Source: an uncultured Collinsella sp. (GTDB lineage: Bacteria > Actinomycetota > Coriobacteriia > Coriobacteriales > Coriobacteriaceae). From it: a stretch of DNA of 10,157 nt. Shown piece by piece: positions 1 to 5,218 of the stretch (the stretch's first letter is position 1; every line of letters starts with the position of its first letter). The notes beneath the pieces were generated by a model. It saw only the letters and a list, made by a program, of their open reading frames with translations. It searched no databases and was not told the origin of the DNA. A program made the translations under genes and the position numbers. Where the stretch lies: contig URZR01000051.1 of NCBI GenBank assembly GCA_900552425.1, forward strand, positions 1 through 10,157. The letters run 5' to 3'.

Positions 1-20
1 GCCCTTCATCAAACAACGAT

Positions 21-85
21 TGGTGCAAAGCAACCTGACCCCCTTGCACCAACTTGGTGCGAAGGGGTCAGGGTAGTTTGCACCA
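21..85. repeat. 31-nt imperfect inverted repeat (long hairpin)
   Basis: Arms 21-51 and 55-85 are inverted copies of each other, matching at 26 of 31 positions around a 3-nt loop (52-54). Both outer and inner ends carry TGGTGC/GCACCA. No U-run follows on either strand, so it does not look like a simple terminator. Mismatches do not favour transcription from one strand. It lies just beyond the gldA terminator. The 10-mer TGGTGCAAAG recurs at 2946-2955. It may be a dispersed intergenic repeat; its function is unknown. Confidence 0.75.
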
Positions 86-89
86 TAGC

Positions 90-125
90 AAAAAGGGGCA
101 AAGCCATCTGCTGGCTTTGCCCCTT
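90..125 (-). terminator. Rho-independent terminator of gldA
   Basis: A perfect 14-bp stem (93-106 with 112-125, 5-nt loop) is followed on the minus strand by a run of five T (94-90). It begins 13 nt after the gldA stop codon, the expected place for the end of the minus-strand transcript. Confidence 0.93.
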
Positions 126-137
126 CCTTAGCTTGAT

Positions 138-1238
138 TTACTCATCCATAAGGTAGTAGTGACCCAGCGCGTCGGCACCCAGGATGGCGTTTGCGACCAT
201 CTCGGGCGTCACCTCAAACGGCATGTTGCACATGGTGTCATCGGGCGCGCAGGCGGCCTCGGCAACAATCATGGCCTGCTCGCGCGTAAGCTCGGCAACG
301 CCAAGTTCCTTCATCGTGACCGGCAGGCCCAGCTCAATGCAGAAGCCCAAGACTTCCTCGAGCTTCTCGGTCGGGGCATCTTCGAGTACCAGCTGAACGA
401 TGGTGCCGAAGGCGACCTTCTCGCCGTGATACATGCCGTGGCACTCGGGCAGCATCGTCAGGCCATTGTGGATGGCATGAGCAGCAGCAAGGCCCGAGCT
501 CTCAAAGCCAATACCCGAAAGCAGCGTATTGGCCTCGATGATGTGCTCGACGGCGGGCGTGAGCGCACCCTTCTCCAGCGCGACCTTGGCCTTGACGCCA
601 TCGGCCATAAGCGTCTCGTAGCAGAGCTTGGCGAGCGCCAGGCCGGCCATGCCGCCCTTGCCGCCAGCGCAGGTGCCGCCGTCGGCATCGTGCGTTGCCT
701 GGGCCTCGAAATAGGTTGCGAGCGCATCGCCCATACCGGAAACCGTCAGGCGCACCGGGCTCGCCGCGATAACCGTCGTATCCATCAGGACAATGTTGGG
801 GTTTGCCTTAAGGAAGAGGTACTTGTCGAACTGGCCGTCATCGGTATAAAGCACCGAAAGTGCCGAGCACGGTGCATCGGTCGAGGCGATGGTGGGGCAA
901 ATGATAACCGGGGACTCCAGGTAATAGGCGACGGCCTTCGCGGTGTCGAGGATCTTGCCGCCACCGACGCCGACGATGATGTCGCAACCGTTGTCGCGAG
1001 CGAGCGCAACCAGGCGATCGACCTCGCCCTTGGAGCACTCGCCGTTAAAGTCCTCAAACAGCAGCTCGGCCTTAGCCTCAGCAAAACCGCCCTCGATCTT
1101 AGCACCGACGCGCTTCTTGCCCGAAGGCGTCACGATGACGAGGGCCTTAGCGCCGAGCGGCTCGACATAGGAGCCGAGCTTGGCGAGCTCGTCCGGACCC
1201 TGGATGTACTTGCTGGGGCTATTGAAAATTGCAGCCAT
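138..1238 (-). CDS. gldA: Glycerol dehydrogenase (NAD-linked, Zn-dependent)
   Basis: A 366-residue protein of normal length for GldA, which oxidises glycerol to dihydroxyacetone with NAD+ (or the reverse) in the cytoplasm. The N-terminal Rossmann-like half has the GVGGGKILDTAKAVA nucleotide-binding motif near 90-104, then CPTIASTDAPCSALSV near 114-129, both typical of glycerol dehydrogenases. The expected zinc ligands are present: D171 in SGMGDALAT, H254 in AAAHAIHNG and H271 in YHGEKVAFG. The ATG at 1238 begins at the usual family N-terminus, though no strong ribosome site precedes it. It lies 83 bp downstream of the Fe-type alcohol dehydrogenase on the same strand, with a terminator in the gap, so its expression may depend on read-through or an unseen promoter. 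No glycerol dehydratase or dihydroxyacetone kinase is visible. Family assignment is firm; the substrate is inferred from the family. Confidence 0.93.
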   Translation of the reverse strand: MAAIFNSPSKYIQGPDELAKLGSYVEPLGAKALVIVTPSGKKRVGAKIEGGFAEAKAELLFEDFNGECSKGEVDRLVALARDNGCDIIVGVGGGKILDTAKAVAYYLESPVIICPTIASTDAPCSALSVLYTDDGQFDKYLFLKANPNIVLMDTTVIAASPVRLTVSGMGDALATYFEAQATHDADGGTCAGGKGGMAGLALAKLCYETLMADGVKAKVALEKGALTPAVEHIIEANTLLSGIGFESSGLAAAHAIHNGLTMLPECHGMYHGEKVAFGTIVQLVLEDAPTEKLEEVLGFCIELGLPVTMKELGVAELTREQAMIVAEAACAPDDTMCNMPFEVTPEMVANAILGADALGHYYLMDE

Positions 1239-1255
1239 AACTATCCCATTCTCTA

Positions 1256-1300
1256 AAAGAAAAAAGAAAGGGGCTCCGTACAGATACGTGCGGAGCCCCT
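1256..1300 (-). terminator. Intercistronic terminator after the Fe-type alcohol dehydrogenase
   Basis: A 10-bp perfect stem (1269-1278 with 1291-1300), extendable inward by further pairs, is followed on the minus strand by a T-rich tract (1268-1256, interrupted by C). It lies between the upstream dehydrogenase stop codon and the gldA start, so it should lower gldA expression relative to its upstream neighbour or separate the two units. Confidence 0.88.
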
Positions 1301-1321
1301 CGTTACGATAACAAGAGTCGA

Positions 1322-2545
1322 TTAGAAATCGATGTCGGTGTCGTAGTAGCAGGCCTTGAGGATCTTCTCGAAGTCAGCAGCCTTGGTCTCACGCGGGTTC
1401 TCCGGCGTGCAGGCGTCGGTCTCGGCGTTCGCGGCGATCTCGGGCAGCTTGGCGAGGAACTCCTCCTCGGAAACCATCTGCGGGTTCTCGGCGTCGACCT
1501 TCACGCCGCCATTCGCGTAATCCTTGATGGACTGCGGAATGTTGAGCTGGTCGTTGAGGTCGCGGATCTTCTGGACGAGCGCAGCGATGAGCTCCTCGTT
1601 GGTCTCGCCGGGAAGGTGCAGGATCTCCTTGGCCACGTAAGCGTAACGCTCGGCAGCACGGGGATCCTTGGAGTTCCACTGGATGACCTTGCCCAGGTAC
1701 ATGGCGTTAGCAGCACCGTGGATGATGTGGCCGTTCTCAAAGGCTGCACCGGTCTTGTGAGCCATGGAGTGAACGATGCCGAGCAGACCCGAGGAGAAGG
1801 CGATACCGGCGATGCACTGAGCCTCGTGCATGTGCTGACGAGCCTCATGGTCGCCAGCATAGGACTTGGGCAGCCACTCGACGATCTCGCGGATGCCGTG
1901 CAGGGCGTTGGCATCGGTGAACATAGAAGCGCAGGTGGAAACGTAGGCCTCCATGCAGTGGGTCAGAGCGTCCATGCCGGTGTGAGCGCAAAGCTTAGCA
2001 GGCATGGTGTAGGTGAGCTCGGGGTCGACGATGGCGACATCCGGGGTGATGTTGAAGTCGGCCAGCGGGTACTTGATGCCCTTGGCGTAGTCGGTGATGA
2101 CGGAGAAGGCAGTGACCTCGGTAGCGGTACCGGAGGTAGAGGAGATGGCGCAGAAATGAGCCTTCTGACGCAGCTCGGGGAAGCTGAACGGCTGGATGAT
2201 GTTATCGAAGGACTCCTCGGGATACTCGTAGAAGACCCACATGGCCTTAGCGGCATCGATGGGCGAGCCGCCGCCGATGGCGATAATCCAGTCGGGCTCG
2301 AACTCGCGCATGGCCTCGGCGCCCTTCATGACCGTCTCGATGGACGGATCGGACTCGACGCCCTCGAACAGCTTGACCTCGAAGCCGCCTTCCTTAAGGT
2401 CGGCCTCAACGTCCTGCAAGAACCCGCCGCGGCGCATAGAGCTGCCGCCAGAAACGATGATGGCCTTCTTGCCCTTGAGGTTCTTCACCTCGTGGCGAGC
2501 GCCCTCACCAAAGTACAGATCGCGAGGATTGGTAAAACGTCCCAT
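1322..2545 (-). CDS. Iron-containing alcohol dehydrogenase (butanol dehydrogenase-like)
   Basis: A 407-residue group III alcohol dehydrogenase, expected to interconvert alcohols and aldehydes with NAD(P)H in the cytoplasm. It has the GGGSPIDAAKAMW nucleotide-binding motif (91-103), SSTSGTATEVTAFSVI (135-150), and the metal-site signatures. Probable Fe ligands are D192 and H196 (MDALTHCMEAY), H259 (GIVHSMAH) and H276 (IIHGAANAM); H263 matches the conserved histidine near the active site. The start is ATG at 2545 because AGGAGG lies 6 nt upstream and the protein then begins with the family-typical MGRFTNPRDLYFGEG. An upstream in-frame start at 2596 would add 17 basic residues with no ribosome site. 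It resembles butanol and 1,3-propanediol dehydrogenases; the actual substrate cannot be read from sequence. It is first in a minus-strand pair with gldA, with operator-like repeats upstream. Confidence 0.92.
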   Translation of the reverse strand: MGRFTNPRDLYFGEGARHEVKNLKGKKAIIVSGGSSMRRGGFLQDVEADLKEGGFEVKLFEGVESDPSIETVMKGAEAMREFEPDWIIAIGGGSPIDAAKAMWVFYEYPEESFDNIIQPFSFPELRQKAHFCAISSTSGTATEVTAFSVITDYAKGIKYPLADFNITPDVAIVDPELTYTMPAKLCAHTGMDALTHCMEAYVSTCASMFTDANALHGIREIVEWLPKSYAGDHEARQHMHEAQCIAGIAFSSGLLGIVHSMAHKTGAAFENGHIIHGAANAMYLGKVIQWNSKDPRAAERYAYVAKEILHLPGETNEELIAALVQKIRDLNDQLNIPQSIKDYANGGVKVDAENPQMVSEEEFLAKLPEIAANAETDACTPENPRETKAADFEKILKACYYDTDIDF

Positions 2546-2551
2546 ACTGTG

Positions 2552-2557
2552 CCTCCT
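2552..2557 (-). promoter_or_regulatory. Ribosome binding site of the Fe-type alcohol dehydrogenase
   Basis: AGGAGG on the minus strand, 6 nt before the ATG at 2545. It decides the start against the longer frame opening at 2596. Confidence 0.9.
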
Positions 2558-2581
2558 AAACAAGCCCCTCTTAGACTTGCG

Positions 2582-2611
2582 TATATAACGGAGCACCCGA
2601 TTGGCTCCGTT
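2582..2611 (-). promoter_or_regulatory. Candidate promoter and operator of the alcohol dehydrogenase
   Basis: A TATATA that could serve as a minus-strand -10 box lies at 2582-2587. Immediately upstream, sharing its last base, is a perfect 8-bp inverted repeat, AACGGAGC (2587-2594) and GCTCCGTT (2604-2611), with a 9-nt spacer. No good -35 hexamer is visible at the right distance. A dyad occupying the -35 to -10 spacer is a usual site for a repressor or MerR-type regulator. The promoter call is an inference; the dyad is seen directly. Confidence 0.5.
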
Positions 2612-2651
2612 AGGACCGTTTTGCGCGTTGCCGGCGATGACAATGCGCGAT

Positions 2652-2683
2652 GTCTAAACGTCTAAACGTCTCAACGCTCAGAC
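2652..2683. repeat. 8-bp tandem direct repeat (GTCTAAAC)
   Basis: GTCTAAAC occurs at 2652-2659 and 2660-2667, followed in register by GTCTCAAC (2668-2675) and a degenerate GCTCAGAC (2676-2683). The array lies about 65-100 bp upstream of the candidate minus-strand -10 box, where an activator of the alcohol dehydrogenase could bind. The regulator is unknown. Confidence 0.6.
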
Positions 2684-2739
2684 AAACACTATTCTACCGT
2701 TCTGGTTGGTCAGTTATTCACCTAAAGCCGACAATGATG

Positions 2740-2808
2740 AAACGTTTTTTCTATCCCTGAAGACCCTTGTGGGGCATTCATACTCCCAAGCTGGGCAAAC
2801 GTTTTATC
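2740..2808. promoter_or_regulatory. Pair of AAACGTTT operator-like sites
   Basis: Two near-identical 12-mers, AAACGTTTTTTC (2740-2751) and AAACGTTTTATC (2797-2808), lie 57 bp apart. Each has a palindromic AAACGTTT core with a central CG, as in operators of LacI-family regulators. They sit between the two divergent units and could serve either. The regulator is not in the window. Confidence 0.4.
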
Positions 2809-3041
2809 AAGGTTGACCACATATCCCGGGCAGGACTGTGCCCCTCCAAAATATGCACCGTTCGCCGCCAAAAATCGACCGTTTGCGGCACCGTGATACC
2901 ACTCGGTCGTCCAAGGTGCCGACATTTGTGCGACATCCGTCTTCGTGGTGCAAAGGTGCATGTCCAAGTGCGGCACCCCCGGTGTGCCACATGCGGGTAA
3001 ACTAGAACCTTATATAGAGACATTTGAACCCTAACCGCAGC

Positions 3042-3049
3042 AAAGGAGG
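3042..3049 (+). promoter_or_regulatory. Ribosome binding site of the first helical-repeat gene
   Basis: AAAGGAGG lies 4 nt before the ATG at 3054. It fixes this start against an in-frame TTG at 3024, which would place the ribosome site inside the coding region. Confidence 0.9.
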
Positions 3050-3053
3050 CCCC

Positions 3054-4130
3054 ATGGCATTCGATCCCATTCAAGAGGATTGCCATCGCCTCGTTCTTGA
3101 GGCCTTGCGCCGCGACAATATCCCGCTCACCGACGGTGCCGCCGTAGAGCGTTTGATGGAACAATTCACCCGCGACCCCGCGCCGCTCATCGTGCACGAC
3201 CGCGACCGCGCCGGGCACCTTATTGCCAAGGTGGTCGAGGCTGTCGACTACCGCATTCCCTTTATCCCTGACGATGCCCAGGCAGAGCAAGAAGAGACCA
3301 CAGCCGAAAACATGCTTCGCGAGGCAGCCGCGCTCGACCCCACCAACTGGGATGCCCAGCGCATGCTGACCGCCCTCACCGCCAACTCCAACGAGGAGTA
3401 CGTACAGTATTTGGTATCCAAGCGCGATGAAGTCGAGCACGACCTGGCACTCAAGATCGCCTCGGCGCAGGACCCCTACGAGCGCGAGGCCGCTGGCGAC
3501 CTTATGCGCCGCCCCTACCTGCGCTGGCTTGCCGCCCTTGCGTCGCGCGCCCTCATTAGCGGCCGCTATCGCATGTCGCTCGAAGCCGCGAATCGCAGCC
3601 TGGACTTTGCGCCCAACGACCCCGCCGGCGTCCGCCATACTGCGATGCTTGCCATGGCAAAGCTCGAATACCCCGCCGAGGAGCTCAAGCGCTTTCGCTC
3701 CGCTCACTCCGTGCCGTACCTCGCGAATACCCCGCTGCGCCGCCGTCCCAAGGATGCAGAGCGCGACTTGGACCCGTGGACGCTCATCGCGCTGATGAGC
3801 GCTGCCTGGCGCGAGCTGGACTACGAGGGTGCCGAGCACTACTTGCGCATCCTTGCACGCTCGTGCCCGCACGCAGCCGAGGCGCTCTACTTCCAAACCG
3901 AGTTTCCCGATGGCGTCTATGCCCGCGTCAACGTGGATGCGGGCTCCACCGACGAGCTTGTCCTTGCGCTGTCCGAAGCGACGCCGGTTCTGCAGGAGGG
4001 CCTGGGTGCCCCCGACAACGCCAGCTTTGCCGCCTGGGTCGCCACCAACGATATCGTGCGTTCCCAGATCGACGAGCGCATCCTGCGAGCGGCCGAGCAG
4101 GGCTTGCCGTTTAAGGGAGGAGACCTCTAA
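3054..4130 (+). CDS. Unrecognised TPR-like helical protein, first gene of the MurT-GatD operon
   Basis: A 358-residue protein I cannot assign to a named family. It appears all-helical, acidic at residues 73-82, and shows tetratricopeptide-like stretches: TAENMLREAAALDPTNWDAQ (83-102), RYRMSLEAANRSLDFAPNDP (171-190) followed by AGVRHTAMLAMAKLE (191-205), and DYEGAEHYLRILARSCPHAA (256-275). The APNDPAGVR pattern recalls TPR proteins that carry PNDNQGxR-type turns. There is no signal peptide or membrane segment, so it is probably a cytoplasmic scaffold or adaptor. The start follows a strong ribosome site. Its stop overlaps the next start by one base (TAATG), so the two are probably translationally coupled and made in similar amounts. 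The C-terminal half resembles that of the next protein. Its place before MurT-GatD suggests, but does not prove, a cell-wall role. Confidence 0.85.
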   Translation: MAFDPIQEDCHRLVLEALRRDNIPLTDGAAVERLMEQFTRDPAPLIVHDRDRAGHLIAKVVEAVDYRIPFIPDDAQAEQEETTAENMLREAAALDPTNWDAQRMLTALTANSNEEYVQYLVSKRDEVEHDLALKIASAQDPYEREAAGDLMRRPYLRWLAALASRALISGRYRMSLEAANRSLDFAPNDPAGVRHTAMLAMAKLEYPAEELKRFRSAHSVPYLANTPLRRRPKDAERDLDPWTLIALMSAAWRELDYEGAEHYLRILARSCPHAAEALYFQTEFPDGVYARVNVDAGSTDELVLALSEATPVLQEGLGAPDNASFAAWVATNDIVRSQIDERILRAAEQGLPFKGGDL

Positions 4131-5173
4131 TGGATCCGAGCGTCTACATCCCCGCCTACCTGGAGCGCGCCTACGTTGCGTCGCACCCCGAACTCACCGA
4201 TGCAGCACGCGATCTTGTCCATAACGACGTGAGCGTCAGCCCTCACAAGTATGCGCAGACCGAGCATGCCCAGGCGCTGCTGTCCTATGCCGGCGTCCAC
4301 CGCCACCTGCTCGACGAACTCCATCGCATCGAGGACATGGGCAGCGACGAGGAGTTCGAGCAGACGCGCAATCGCCTGTTCGACGACATGCGCGACGAGC
4401 TGCTCAAGATTGTCCGCATCGATGCGTATGTCGTCGATGCCCAGCTGCTCGCCATCATTTTGGCGGACACGCCCGTCGACGCCTGCCTGGGCGACCTGAT
4501 GAAACTCGAGGCGACCACGGCCGATTACCTGCAGCAAAGCGTGCCCGGGTTCGACATGGAGGCCCCACACTACTGGGCCAACAAGGTTTTGACGGACGGC
4601 GTGACAGCGGCAGATCTCACCGTGAACGAGCCGGCTCTTATCGGGTGGCTCCACACGCTCGAGGCCATCTCGCAGCTGTGCATGGCGAGCGCTCGTTACC
4701 GTGCCGCCGCCAACTATTCTCGCCGTGTTCTTAAGGCGGAGGGCTATCCCACCCGAGCTGCAGGCACCGTGCTACTCGCCCTCGCTCGTCTGGAAGACGA
4801 GGACGGCTTTTTTGCCCTGGCCCACCAGCTCGAGGAACAGATGGGGGCCGATGTCCTCGAGGACTCCCCCTGGTACCTGCTCGCCCGCACGATCTTGCTG
4901 TTCAAAACGAACAAGATGCGCCCGGCCACACGCGCGCTGCGCGAGTTTGCCAACCGCTGCGAGGGCGGCGCGTTCTTCTTGCTGAATCCCATGTACCAGA
5001 CACCGTACCTTCCCTGCCGGCCCGAGCCGCACGACCCCTGGGACCTTTCGCATCAGGCAGTTTGGGAAGCCGACGGCATCATCTCGGATACTCCCGACTT
5101 TGCCCCCTGGGCCAGCGCTTGCGAAGACGTATCGCAGCTTGCCCAGGAATTTGCGCGCCGCTATGGATTTTAG
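4130..5173 (+). CDS. Unrecognised helical-repeat protein, apparent paralogue of the preceding gene
   Basis: A 347-residue, acidic, predicted helical protein with no known family that I recognise and no signal peptide or membrane segment. Residues 168-222 (a WLHTLE segment, then ARYRAAANYSRRVLKAEGYP and LLALARLE) line up with 154-205 of the preceding protein. SPWYLLARTILL (246-257) to about 292 lines up with DPWTLIALMSAA (240-251) to about 285. The similarity is low but in the same order, which suggests an old duplication. A GGGAGG ribosome site (4115-4120) inside the end of the previous gene precedes the ATG, which overlaps the previous stop. MurT-GatD starts 45 nt downstream on the same strand. 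The two proteins may form a heteromer; this is inference from coupling and paralogy. Confidence 0.85.
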   Translation: MDPSVYIPAYLERAYVASHPELTDAARDLVHNDVSVSPHKYAQTEHAQALLSYAGVHRHLLDELHRIEDMGSDEEFEQTRNRLFDDMRDELLKIVRIDAYVVDAQLLAIILADTPVDACLGDLMKLEATTADYLQQSVPGFDMEAPHYWANKVLTDGVTAADLTVNEPALIGWLHTLEAISQLCMASARYRAAANYSRRVLKAEGYPTRAAGTVLLALARLEDEDGFFALAHQLEEQMGADVLEDSPWYLLARTILLFKTNKMRPATRALREFANRCEGGAFFLLNPMYQTPYLPCRPEPHDPWDLSHQAVWEADGIISDTPDFAPWASACEDVSQLAQEFARRYGF

Positions 5174-5218
5174 TGACGCACTCGACCCGACCATGTCGTT
5201 TACGTTAGGAACGGTTTC

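Larger units (their letters stand above)
2546..3053. other. Divergent intergenic region, no convincing gene
   Basis: This 508-bp gap separates the minus-strand dehydrogenase unit from the plus-strand operon. It holds the dyad at 2587-2611, an 8-bp tandem repeat at 2652-2683, two copies of a 12-mer with an AAACGTTT core at 2740-2751 and 2797-2808, a GCCGC/GCGGC inverted repeat with spacing at 2864-2889, and GCGGCACC twice at 2885-2892 and 2970-2977. A weak TATATA at 3011-3016 could be the -10 of the plus-strand operon, but no -35 is clear. Short frames here lack ribosome sites and recognisable proteins. Confidence 0.7.

Noticed and set aside
2546..2596. Upstream extension of the alcohol dehydrogenase to a start at 2596
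   Set aside because: The AGGAGG site at 2552-2557 and the family-typical N-terminus both support the ATG at 2545.
159..2665. Long plus-strand frames opposite the two dehydrogenases
   Set aside because: They mirror third-position GC bias of well-supported minus-strand genes and resemble no known protein.
2722..3000. Short frames on both strands of the divergent intergenic region
   Set aside because: They have no ribosome sites, odd composition, and overlap the repeat-rich regulatory region.
3024..3053. TTG start at 3024 for the first helical-repeat gene
   Set aside because: The AAAGGAGG site would lie inside the coding region; the ATG at 3054 is correctly spaced from it.
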